Source: Lactifluus volemus (lineage: Eukaryota > Basidiomycota > Agaricomycetes > Russulales > Russulaceae). From it: a stretch of 64,000 nucleotides of DNA. The stretch spans positions 806,001 to 870,000 of the forward strand of contig WTXI01000003.1 of the NCBI GenBank assembly GCA_022376515.1, given 5' to 3'. Positions within the stretch are counted from its first letter, which is position 1, and every line of letters begins with the position of its first letter. Under the pieces are notes generated by a model, which did no database searches, was not told the origin of the DNA, and saw only the letters and a program-made list of their open reading frames with translations. This document shows, piece after piece, positions 12,901 to 24,900 of this stretch. The position numbers and the translations under genes are program-made.

Positions 12901-15900
12901 GGACTGGTACTTGTACTGCGGAGTAGGGCGAGTTGAGCCAGCTGGAATAGCGGGAAGCAACGCTGGCGGTTTCGGTGCTGCGGGAGGCGCGGGCGTAATA
13001 ACCGCGTCCTGAGGCGGTAGAACGATCGGGGGCGCCAGAGGCGCGGAATCAATTTCCGCATCCTGAGATGGCTGTGCGGGAGTGCTGTCGGTGGTTAGCT
13101 CGCGAAGTTTGGCTACCTTAGCATCTCGCCGCCGCTTTTGGGTGGCGTAGACTTCGAAGATGTCTTGATCGCCGTAGTCGTTGCCGTCGTCAGCTTCGTC
13201 GGCGTCGTTCCACGGGAGCTCCGAGACTTCCACGCTGTGGGTCTCGGCCGCGTCCTCGATGTAAGCGGTGGTGGGTACGACCTGAAAACTAAGGGTGGCA
13301 AGCGGAGAGGAATCGGGAGGAAGTACAGGGGCCGTCGGGACAGCGGGCGGGGGTGTCTGTGCAGCTAACCAAGTGTCAATGGCTGCTTTGATGCCCTTGC
13401 CATTACCACTAGGAGCCGGTTGGCCATTTGGTAGGCATATTCGATTACCGCTGACGGCAGCTCGCCCGGTGCGGCAATATTCGAACGCGATGAGACAGTC
13501 GCGGACGCGATGTCCTGCCTGCGTGCAAAAAGCGCAGTTGTTGGGGCGGGGCTGGGACTGAACTTGGGCTTGAGGGACACCACGAAAGAAGTCGGCGAGC
13601 GGTGGCTGGGCAGCGCTGATAGGAGTGGGCCCTGGTGCGTAAGTTTGAGGGGCTGCCTGAGCAGCTGGTGAATAGACTGGAATGGGTGGGTAAGCAGGGG
13701 CGACAGTTGACTGATAGACTGGGGTAGTTAAAGAAAATGCTTGAGTGGACGATGGGTTCGGCGACGCCGATGGTGGGATCGCGGACTCGGATCTGGCAAG
13801 GGCGTCAACTAAGGTTGGAAGGGCCTTAAGGCACTCAGCGTAGAGAGCTGTGTTCTTCTGGAATTGTCCTCGTGCTGACAGCTTTTTGATCTTCTCCACC
13901 AATTCGTCAAGTTCGTCGATGTCCGGGTCGGGTTCCTGAAATCGAACGTTCTTGGTCTCGACGCGGGAGGGGAGACGCGGAGGAGCGGCGGATCAAAGGC
14001 TGGGGCGTCCTCCCGGTAGCGATAGGTGCGATCCGGCTCTAGGGAGTCAGGATCGTCCCAGGGGCTTGAAACGCGTTCACGGGCGCGTTTGCCTTCTTCT
14101 TCCCAAAGTGGGAAAGGGGGCTGCTGAGGGCCGGCGAACGCACGTCGGGCGGCGCTGAGAACCGCGGACATGGGAAACGCGTCGCACGAATTAAGCTGGG
14201 GGTTGTTAGACAGGATTCTAGGTTCCAGGATCTGCCTGTCGTCGGGGTGGAAGCCGTAAAAGAACGCCTTATCACGATCGTCAATTGTGAGGCGATTGCT
14301 ATCGAGCAGAGCAGCGGCTAAACGAGCAAAATGTTGGTAGTAGACCAAGACATCGTCTTCGTTCCTGATCCGAGTCCGAGAGCACTTGCTGGCGTAGTCA
14401 AAGAGTCGTTGCTTGGTGTAGCGCTCACCGGGTCCTCGTTTGGGGTGAGCGTGTCGAAGGGATCTGCAGAACCTGTCCCAGTCTAGAGTAGCATAGCCAG
14501 CCAGACCCTTCCAATAGTCCTTGAAGTCTGGGGAAGCATACCTAGTGACGGTTTCCACTTTCTGAGCCTCCGTGAGCTGGTAAAAATCCGCAAGTTCTTC
14601 ATACTCCAACAGAAATCGTCGATGGACTCGGACCTGCTTCCTGTGAAGGAAGGAGCCTTCTTGGAACGAGGGCCGGGCATGGCAGCCGGTCCAGTAGGGT
14701 GGTGAGCCATGGTGCGTGAGGATGGGCGGAAGAGGCGTGAACCGTTATCGGAAGTGGAGGAGCTTGAGAGGGGAGGACGGAAGTGGGTCCAGAAACGGTA
14801 ACAAGGACGGGCGTCTGAGCGGAAGAGGCAGAGGTGGGCGCAACAACGGGCGCGTGCGTGGGAGAAACAGGTGTCTGATCGGGAGATGGTGGCGTTGACG
14901 GGATGTCACGAGGCCGAGCACAGGCGAGCGATAAGAGGTACGCAGCCGGATGTTCTGAAGCTCAGGAGAGGGTGATCTAGTAGGGGAATGGTGAGGGAAG
15001 CGTGAGACAACTGGAGTGGCGGCTGGATCAAAGTCGAGAGGAAGACGAGAGGTAGGAGGAGGGGAGACAACAAGCGGAGAGCGTCGAAGAGGGGAACCGA
15101 GTAGGCAACAAGCTGGTCGTCGGGTCCGAGATAGAAGCAGCCTTGAGGCGAGAGCGAAGAGAACGCGTTGAGTTGCATCTGGCTCTAGCTTCAGCGTATC
15201 TTCGTCCGAAGCTTCAAGCAAGTGTGACTGCAGCAATAGCAGAGAGGGAGGTGAGTTAGGCGGCGTGGCTAAGCGGTTTGAAGAGCCGAGACTGCCGATT
15301 TTAAGGACGCTTGCGATCGGGAGACGGAGAGAAAGAGCCAGGAATGGTGCGGTACGGTGGCGGAGGACGGGAAGACAAACTCAACAGGGCTGAGTCCTCA
15401 GGAGAGGACCAATGAGGTCGTCGAGCTGAAGAGATGGGCAGGAGACGGATTTCGAGAGGGGGGCTGAGAGCTTCAGAGGCAGAGGAGGCTTCAGCGCTGC
15501 AGCCCGAGTAAGTGCTCTAGTTGTAGAACGCGTTTGACGAGACGAGGAGGCACGTTGCAGAGATAGGGGGCTTCTTGGCGATTCTTCCGGTGTGGTCCTT
15601 AGAACAAGGAGCAGGCCGCTTGCTCATAGGAGGGCTGTCGAGGCGACAACCAAAGAACAAAGAAAAAGATCACTGGGGCAGCCAATTTGAAAGCGGGGAA
15701 CTCTCCCTGCTTGTGAGTTCAAATAGAGTTGAGAAAAGGGATCAGAGGGGCAAAAAGGGGGAAAGGGAAGAGCGGCGGCAAGTAGAAGATAAACGCGTAG
15801 AAGTCCCGAAGTCGAGATATCTAAGCGGTAAGGGAGGCGAGATTGAAGAAAAAGATGAGATTTTGAGGGAAAGAGACTAAGAAACTTAGAGAAACTTGAA

Positions 15901-18900
15901 GACAGACGAGATTTCGAGAACAGGGTGAGCGGCGACAATTCGCTGGCTCGTTTGTACATTTCCGTCATATTTAAGTACATTTCGAGCCGTAGTCTAAAAG
16001 GGGATAAACGCGTCGAAATCGGAAGAACAGGTAAACGTCGAAGCTATCGGTGCGAAGACAAAGGCCATGAGAGTAAGTAAAACTTATCGGAACTGAGATG
16101 AGTATGAAAGGGAGGAGACACGAAGCTAGGGTGAAGCAGGGAACAAGGAGAAGAGGACGAAATCATGAAAGGATAAAGGGGACTAAAATAATCTTCGAAG
16201 TCGCGTGCACCCTCAGAATGCTTCACGGGATGCTCGCGGTCTCTTCGAGAGATCGTTAGGCCGTCAGCCTGGAACGTGGGCGCGGCGCGAGACACAGCAC
16301 GCAGCCCGAGATGAAAGGGAGAAAGCTAAGCACAAAAAGAGGAAAGATGCCATACTGAGCGAACAATGGGAAACGCGAGGCACACTAGCACGAAACGGGA
16401 GCAGAGATGCACGAGACAAGCCAAAATCATGAAAGAAACAAAGAGAAAACGTCGTGCAACGCGAGGCCGCAGAGGACGGGTCTATGGCCGAGGCGTAGTC
16501 GCATCGTGGCCGAGGGCGATCGTGGCCCAATTCGAGATCGAAACCGCGGGAGAACGAAATCTAAGGCAGTCGAGAAACACCGCGAGCGGCAGCACAAATC
16601 GAGACGAGAGGAAACGTGAGTTGGGCGTACGGAGTTGCGTAGACAGAGGTTTCGGGGCCAGCCACTAAGCTGACCCTACAGCGGTAAAGCAACTGATTGC
16701 CGCGTCGGTACCCGACACCGCCTTCAATCAAATTAAAACGCAGACAAATGCTAAAGACGTCTGGAGCGAGCTGCGAAAGCTTTTCGAAGCTCGTACGAAA
16801 GCGCTCCTCACGGAACTGGGAAGGAAGATTCACAGTATCCGTTGTGAGGAAGACGAAAACATACGCTTACATTTCGATCGGCTGGCCGACTTGCGCCAGC
16901 AACTCGCCTCGATGGGGAAGACGATCACAGATGAGGAGTATGCCTCTATTCTGTTGGGATCGCTTCCCGATTCGTACGAGGGCGTGATAAACGCTATCGC
17001 GGCTGCCGCAGACATCAGCGGCAACGACGTTACCGCGGCGACAGTGACGAGATTGGCTCAAGACGAGCACAATAGACGAATCGTGAAGAGGGGTAACGAC
17101 CCCGTCGACGAATCCTTTGCAGTATCGGCCCAGAAACCGAAGAACAAGAAACGCGATATCGAATGCTTCAATTGCAAGAAGCGCGGCCACATCAAGGCCG
17201 ATTGCTGGGCCAAAGGTGGAGGAAAGGAGGGCCAAGGGCCCAGAAATCGCGGCTCGAACGCCAGCGCCACGACAGCCGAAGAACAATCGCAGGACTTCGA
17301 AGCTTGGGTGACGGTGGACGACGACGATGACTTGACAGTCGTCGACCCGGGGGACGAGAACGAAGCCGCCGATCTAGAAGACGAAATCGAATACGTCTGG
17401 ACTGTGTTTGAAGAAGAAGATGATGAGCCGATGGCTATGCTCATCGATTCACGTACCCCGATCGAAACAGAGCTCTACGACTCCGGAGCTTCGAGACACA
17501 TGTCTCCCTTCAGAGACAAGTTTATCTCTTACCGTTCCATCGAACCGCGCGCTATAAAAACCGCTGATAAACGTCTGTTCTATGCCATAGGAGCTGGGGA
17601 CTTACAAGTAGATGTGCCGAACGGTGCGACAACTTCGTCTGTGCTGTTAAGAGACGCCCTTCATGCACCTGATATTGGAGTAACCATTGTGTCAGTAAGT
17701 CAAATTGCAGAAGCTGGAAATACTGTATCTTTTGCAGGTGATTTTTGCGAAATCAAAAATCAAAAAGGGGACATAATCGGGTGCATACCGAAGAACGCGA
17801 ATGGGCTGTATCGAGTCCAGCACGACGAGTTGAACGCGGCCGAGGTGCTCGAAAGAGTAACTCTTCCCACGCTCCATAGGCGTTTGGGGCACACGTCAGC
17901 GGACTCCATCCGTTCGCTCATCCGTCACCACGCCGTCGAGGGCGTGGAATTAATTGAAGACTCTTCCCCCTTCTACTGCGAGTCGTGTGAACATGCCAAG
18001 ACAACTCGCAAGCCAATCAAGAGCGAACGGACAGGGGGACAAGCCAGCGCTTTCGGTGAGGAGATACACTCTGACCTCTGGGGGCCTTCTAGAACGACCA
18101 CTCTCTCACGATGCCCATACTACGTCACTTTCACGGATGACTTCTCGCGATTCACCGTTATCGAGACACTCAAGAAGAAGAGCGATACGCTCGCGGCTTA
18201 CAAGGCGTACGCGAACTGGGCGCAGACGCAGCACGGCGTCGCGATCAAACGACTTCGATCCGACCGCGGTGGCGAATTCACCGGAAACGAATTCACCAAA
18301 TTCTTGCAAGAACAGGGGACCGAACGACGGCTTACGACACACGACACTCCGCAACATAACGGAGTGGCAGAGGCGCTCAATAGGAGACTCATGGAAAGGG
18401 TACGTGCGATGCTCCACCAGTCAGGTCTCCCCGAATATCTTTGGGGAGAAGCTGTTCAGCATGCTGTCTGGCTTAAAAACAGGAGCTCGACCCGCGTGCT
18501 TGGGGACGTCACCCCATTGGAGCGCCTTACAGGCATAAAACCGAACATAGCGGGCGTACCCGAATGGGGACAACCCGTATGGGTCCACATCTCCAAGGGG
18601 TCCAAGTTGCAGGCACGCGGAGTCAAAGCACGATGGGTGGGGTACGATAGAGAGTCTCCTCACGCCCACAGAATTTATTGGCCGGAACAAAGCAAGATAT
18701 CGATCGAACGCGATGTCAAGCTTATCAGTGACACCGCGACTGTCTACGCGCCCTCACAGCTGCAGCCCGGACAAGCCGCGAGCGTACCGCCCCAGCAAAT
18801 CATGGCACCACCACCTACACCACCTGCCCAGCCAGTACCGACGCCTCAAGTTCCCCCGCCGCTACAACCGACGACGCCTAAGCCCGTCACCGCCCCGCCG

Positions 18901-21900
18901 TCACCATCAACGCCCGAAGCTGAAGACGCACCACAACCGTCCATTCCGCCATCACCACTTACACCACTTTTCACCACCACTTCGATGCCGTCAGTCGCAC
19001 CACCACCCGCGCCTCGGAAGGGCAAAACCAAGATATCAGCTTTGCCACCCGAGCCGCCCGAGTTACCAACGCGAAAATCGAGTCGCGTGGTTAAACCCTC
19101 GGACTACATCAAGCGGCTGATAGCTGGAGAAGGAACTGCTGAGGGGAGCATCCCTCCTTCAGCACTTAGGTGGATGCATCCAAATTTTCAAGAAGCTTAT
19201 GAAAGGCACACTTCCTCTGCTGATCAGTCTTTCGATACAGCAGGAGATGAAGATTCCAGTGCCATAGCCACTGAGTTTGTCTTCTCCGTACTCGAATCCG
19301 CCGCTACCGCCGCCGTTTTCGAAACCGAGGGCGATCCGAAGACGCTGCGCGAAGCGCAAGCGCGCCCCGATTGGCCTCTTTGGAAGGAAGCCATGGATCG
19401 CGAAATCGCGACTCTCGAGCAGGCCGGAACTTGGGAAACGGTTCCGCGTCCCCAAGGCAAGAATATCGTCAGCTCGAAGTGGGTTTTTCGCATCAAAAGG
19501 AAGGCCGACGGCACGATCGAGAAGTACAAAGCGCGCCTCGTTGCGCGGGGCTTCACACAAGTCTATGGGATCGATTACTTCGATACCTATTCGCCCGTAG
19601 CGAAACTCGCCAGTATTCGAACGATTCTAGCGTTCGCGGCACGCTACGATTGGGATATCGAAACTTTCGATTTCATCGGCGCATATCTCAATGGGGAACT
19701 CGGAGACGATGAAGACATCTACATGCAAGCGCCGCCCGGTTACGAACACGAGGATGAACACGTCAAACACCTCAAGAAATCCCTCTACGGCTTGAAACAA
19801 GCCGGACGACGATGGTATGATACATTGTCGAGTGCCCTTACTAAAATCGGTTTTCGCGTTAGCAAAGCCGACCCGGGCGTTTTTTATCTACGAGCGCAGT
19901 GTGACATTCTCATACTGGCCGTGCACGTCGATGACTGCGTTTTGACAGGCAGTTCATCACAGCTCATCGTCGATTACAAGAAGAAAATCAATGCTCAATA
20001 TTCGCTTACCGACCTGGGGCCTATTCACTGGCTCCTCGGTATCAAGATCACCCGAGATCGTTTTGCGCGCACCATCTCGCTTTCGCAAGAAGCTTACCTC
20101 AACACGATTATCGCGCGCTTTAATCTGAGCGACGCGAAGCCACAGCGAACGCCGATGGTTGCGAACGCAACTTATTCAAAGCAAGACGATCTCGCCGATG
20201 CAACGACGATGAGCGACGTGCCTTATCGGGAGGCGATCGGCAGCTTGATGTATGCTGCCGTAGCCACTCGACCCGACATCGCTTTTGCGGTGTCGATGCT
20301 GTCACAATTTTTGGAGAACCCCAGCCAACTTCATTGGCAGGCCGTGAAGCGAATTTTTCGCTATCTCATCGGCACAAAAAGCTCACAACTTACTTACGGT
20401 ACCGAGTATCATGATTTAGCTGGTTTCACAGATGCAGACGGAGCGTCGCAACTAGTGTCGGTTATGGGTTGAGGGGACGATTATACGCGAGGGGGAAGCG
20501 GGGCGAACGCGGAGACGACAACGAGGGAACGAAGGGGTCAAGTTCGATACATTCAACTTTGGAGCACTTTGGCTCGTATTTAATACAAGTTAGCTATTTT
20601 GTTTTGTACTTATTTTGAGGAAGAAAAGTGGATAGACATAATCACAAGCTTGAAATAAGCAAAACGCAAAAAGCACTCGAAAAATCGAGTGGAGAATTAT
20701 ATCACGAGAAAAGAGGAAAAATACCCTATTGAGGGTGATGCGCGCGGCTGCGCTCGTTTTCGAAAAGAAATGACGATGAGTGGGGGAAAGTGGAGAACGA
20801 TGAGCGATGCTATGATGCATACGCTCGCTTGTATCGTACAAAAACGAGCCCCGGAAAATTAACAAACTGATCAGATAGTCCACACAACAAGATCGAAACG
20901 AAACATGCCCTAATCGAAAATTCATGCGATTGATGCGTCGTTCTCGTGGTCGGTATCGGCGCGTTCGTGTCGCGGTTGATCGATGGGGTCGGTGGCGCGG
21001 TCGGAATCGAGATCGCAACCGCCGTAATCGATATTACAACAGCAACCCCATCGACACGCGATCTCTGGTTACGCGTTCATGATCGACGGTGGCGCCATAT
21101 CTTGGCGATCTCGCAAGCAGGAGCTCGTTACGCTCTCGACAGCTGAAGCCGAATATGTCGCCGCGACGCACGCCGCAAAAGAAGCCATTTGGCTCCGACA
21201 TCTTATCAGTGAAATTATCCCTCCAGTACTCGCACCGACCACCCTCTACTGCGACAATCAAGCCGCGATCAAACTCATCACCAACGACAACTACCACGCG
21301 CGCACCAAACACATCGACATCAGATATCACTTTATTCGACAAGTGATATCTACGGGTAGTATTAAAATGACCTACTGCCCTACTGAAGACATGACAGCGG
21401 ACATCTTTACCAAAGCCCTACCTTACTGGAAGGTGAAGATGCACTGTCTGGGTCTGGGTCTCCATCGCGCTCCTGTCGCGCTTGAGGGGGACTGTTGTAA
21501 TATCGATTACGGCGGTCGCGATCTCGATTCCGACCGCGCCACCGACCCCATCGATCAACCGCGACACGAACGCGCCGATACCGACCACGAGAACGACGCA
21601 TCAATCGCGTGAATTTTCGATTAGGGCATGTTTCGTTTCGATCTTGTTGTGTGGACTATCTGATCAGTTTGTTAATTTTCCGGGGCTCGTTTTTGTACGA
21701 TACAAGCGAGCGTATGCATCATAGCATCGCTCATCGTTCTCCACTTTCCCCCACTCATCGTCATTTCTTTTCGAAAACGAGCGCAGCCGCGCGCATCACC
21801 CTCAATAGGGTATTTTTCCTCTTTTCTCGTGATATAATTCTCCACTCGATTTTTCGAGTGCTTTTTGCGTTTTGCTTATTTCAAGCTTGTGATTATGTCT

Positions 21901-24900
21901 ATCCACTTTTCTTCCTCAAAATAAGTACAAAACAAAATAGCTAACTTGTATTAAATACGAGCCAAAGTGCTCCAAAGTTGAATGTATCGAACTTGACCCC
22001 TTCGTTCCCTCGTTGTCGTCTCCGCGTTCGCCCCGCTTCCCCCTCGCGTATAATCGTCCCCTCAACCCATAACCGACACTAGTTGCGCCCTCAGGTTGTC
22101 TGCCAGTGATATCCTTCTATTAACCATTGCTGTAGACCAGGTCCTCAAGATTCCCGTACAGGGTCCGTCAGTCGCCCTCAAGCTAGCGAAATGGAACCTG
22201 GTTTGATCCCTCTCCAGGTCACAGGTGCGTATCTTTATGATCGTACTCTGACAAGTACTATATTTCTGTCCTCTTCCAGTCCTCAGAGCTTACAACCTTC
22301 CCCGTCTCAAGACCCTCCTTGGGAAGAAAAGACGATTTCATGTTACTGTGACTTACGGGGAGAGAACGTGGGAATCGAGATCTGTGCGGAGCGTGGCTCA
22401 GCGCGTAGAATGGAACGAGATTGTCGACGCATTGTGAGAAATGACACATTTTTTTTCTTCCTGCATATAACCGAGTCTCCGAATCCCGCAGTGCTGTACG
22501 ACAACTCTCATGTATTGCAGTATCTGTTTATGCGAAGAAGGCTACGACGAGAGACATCCTTGTTGGAAGGCAGGAGATAGTCTGTGAACCCCGACACGGT
22601 TCGTCGGTTTCTTAGAATTGTTACTCATACGTCTTGCTGAGCATCCTACCTAGAAGTTGACATCATTTTAAACAGTGCCGATGGATACGATATACATTCA
22701 GCGGAGCCAAACACATTCTCCCTAACGATTACCATGTCAGCGGATGCGGGTCCCTCTCTGACTGGGATAGTCAACACCCTGAGCCCTACGGCGGCTCATA
22801 TCCCTGTTGCTGAAGGAAGCGCTGTACGTCTTACTGTCTCGGCCAACACTGAAGTCATACAGCTCACGTCCGTTACTGCGCCTGTCCCCATTATCTCAGA
22901 ATGGTGACCTTCCCATTGAGTGTGGTACTCCGGTGCGACAAGTGGCGGATAGGCCACTGAGCGATACAGAGATGTCACGTACTACTCTCCGTCGCGCCGA
23001 ACAAGCCATCAATACGATAAAAACATGGAATAGCGCTGTGAATGTCATCAAGTGGGTAATGGACACCGTCGGTCCAATCGCAGCAGTATGTCCAGTGATC
23101 GGCTTGTAACCATTCGTCCTGAGCTAATTTCCGTTCTTCAGCTGAATCCATATGCAAGTCTAGCATGGAGTCTACTCTCGAAGATCCCCGAAGTTTGTCT
23201 ATTTACATTCTCGTCTAATCAAGCATCTGGGATATTCACCATTTTCTCGTTCATCCTGCCAGACTTTGCTACAGCAGGTTCAACGTGACGGCAACATCCA
23301 AACACTACTTGAGGCGATACGCGATGCCTTCCTATTTGCAGAAGAGGCTGAGAACCTAAGGGATATCAAGCCGGAGTCTAGGCAGGCCACAATCCTCGAG
23401 GAGATGCTAGAATGTGTCTCCGAATGTGCCGAATTTATCAGATCGTATGCTGAGGATGTGAGCGCCGGTACGTCATCTTGTCTTCTCTCGTCTTGGTCAT
23501 TACAAACACATGATCTGTAGGAAAGCGTACTTTGAAGAGTATTGTCGGCCAAGTTGATGCAAAAACAGATCAGTATCGCACCAACCTTATCCGTCTGCGA
23601 GACAATTTTCTTGCTCGTGCTGCAGTCACGACAGAGATCGCTGTGCTAGAAGCTGGTACGTACCTACGGTCACACGGTTGTTGGATTGTCAACCTGACAG
23701 GGGGAACACAGAACTGGGTATGATAATCAGAGAATTGCCTTACAAGGGAGGGTGGCGATTCGGTGATGAGAAGCGCTGTCTTCCGGGCACACGAGAAGAT
23801 TTCCTGGACCATATTGTCAAGTGGGTCGAGAATCCTGAATCTCAACGTGGGCTCGTCCTCCTTGGGCAGGCAGGCATGGGAAAGTCTTCGATTGCACATG
23901 AAGTCGCACGTCACTTCGACAAGAGGAATCTCGGCTCTTACTTTGCATTTCTGAGAAAAGAACAATCCAAAGACGAAGCTTATCAGCTCTTCACGACACT
24001 TGCTCGTGATCTCTCTGATCGCTATCCCGCGTTCAAACTTGCTCTTGGAAGAATCATTAAGGATAATTCATCTCTTCGTGGCACCCGAGAATATCGTACA
24101 CTTTTTGAAAGTCTTCTCCTCGGGCCACTCAAGAATCTGTCACTTCCCGGTCCGATTCTTATCGTTATCGATGCGTTGGATGAGAGTGGGGACGCGATCG
24201 GCGATGTCGGTATGCACACATTCATCGCTGAACATCTGGAGAAGCTACCAGCCGAATTCCGCATATTCGTCACCGCAAGGCCAGAAGATGGGATCGAATC
24301 TGCGTTCGCACAAGCATCATCTGTCGACACGCTCTATATGGATGATACAAAACTGGCTGCGAAGACAGAGCAAGATATTCGCATGTACCTTCAAAAGAAG
24401 CTCCGTCCGGAGGTGTTCAAAGACCATGGTGCCGAACTAGCCAAGGCGGCAGAGGGTTTGTTCCAGTGGGCAGCCGTTGCAAGCGGATTCATAACTAGGC
24501 CTCCTGCTAGCTTTGGCTTTAGCGAGAAGAAGTGCGTGCAGCGCCTGTTAGGACACTCTCGGGATCGGAATGGACAAGATCCACTGGACAGGCTATATGA
24601 AGATGTTCTCGAAGGATACTTCAAGCCGCATGAAGCACAGGTTATATTTCGTTCGGTCATGGGACAGCTTTTTGCTGCTATCGAACCATTATCCCTTCAT
24701 TCCCTGATCGCTCTGCGTCGACACGCCCCCATTGATGACCCCGAGGATTCTCGTCCGGTCATCGAAATGCTCCGCCACCTCGGCTCACTGCTGAGTAACG
24801 TAGCTTCATCTGATCGAACGCGTCCCATCGTCCCCCTCCACACCTCATTTCGCGATTTTCTGGTCAATAGAAAGAGTAATGAGTTCTATGTGGACCTTGG

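Larger units (their letters stand above)
7875..16680 (-). mobile_element. Ty3/gypsy LTR retrotransposon inserted in copia gag
   Basis: Ends are TGAAAGCGG...CCCTACA, flanked by GCGG(T) at 7871-7874 and 16681-16684 (4 or 5 bp, ambiguous because of the terminal T). LTRs are 1005 and 993 bp. Coding is on the minus strand in the order Gag, protease, RT, RNase H, integrase, which is diagnostic of gypsy. A purine tract (minus strand, 8880-8892) abuts the LTR at 8879, and a TGG-starting PBS lies just inside the LTR at 15688. The frames carry several single-base shifts. Confidence 0.92.
7667..21612 (+). pseudogene. copia Gag-Pol polyprotein, split by two insertions
   Basis: Coding blocks 7667-7874, 16685-20452 and 21047-21612 stay in one frame once the insertions and their TSD copies are disregarded, about 1513 residues with no internal stop seen. 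Visible parts: Gag (starts MGDDTKLS), CCHC knuckle [14 protein letters not shown] at 17164, protease LYDSGAS, integrase zinc site (HRRLGH, CESC) and catalytic [24 protein letters not shown] with KARLVARGF and HVDDCVL, RNase H with TDADGAS, STAEAEY and ADIFTKAL. The stop at 21610-21612 lies inside the 3' LTR, so Pol runs through the polypurine tract. The copy cannot make the whole protein because gag is interrupted, but it was intact when it inserted. Confidence 0.9.
7009..22081 (+). mobile_element. Ty1/copia LTR retrotransposon carrying two nested insertions
   Basis: Full-length element: 589-bp LTR, PBS, a single gag-pol frame, polypurine tract, 589-bp LTR, flanked by GTTGC. The domain order protease-integrase-RT-RNase H is diagnostic of copia. 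Total span is 15,073 bp; removing the gypsy element and the solo LTR leaves about 5.7 kb, a normal copia size. The LTRs look identical over all stretches compared, so insertion was recent. It lies at the very start of intron 1 of the C2-NACHT-WD40 gene, same orientation. Confidence 0.95.

Noticed and set aside
13138..13561. Plus-strand Gly/Val-rich frames
   Set aside because: Antisense shadows of the gypsy Gag-protease region.
8894..22081. Two independent full-length elements side by side
   Set aside because: The copia gag frame resumes exactly after the gypsy right LTR and its duplication, which shows nesting.
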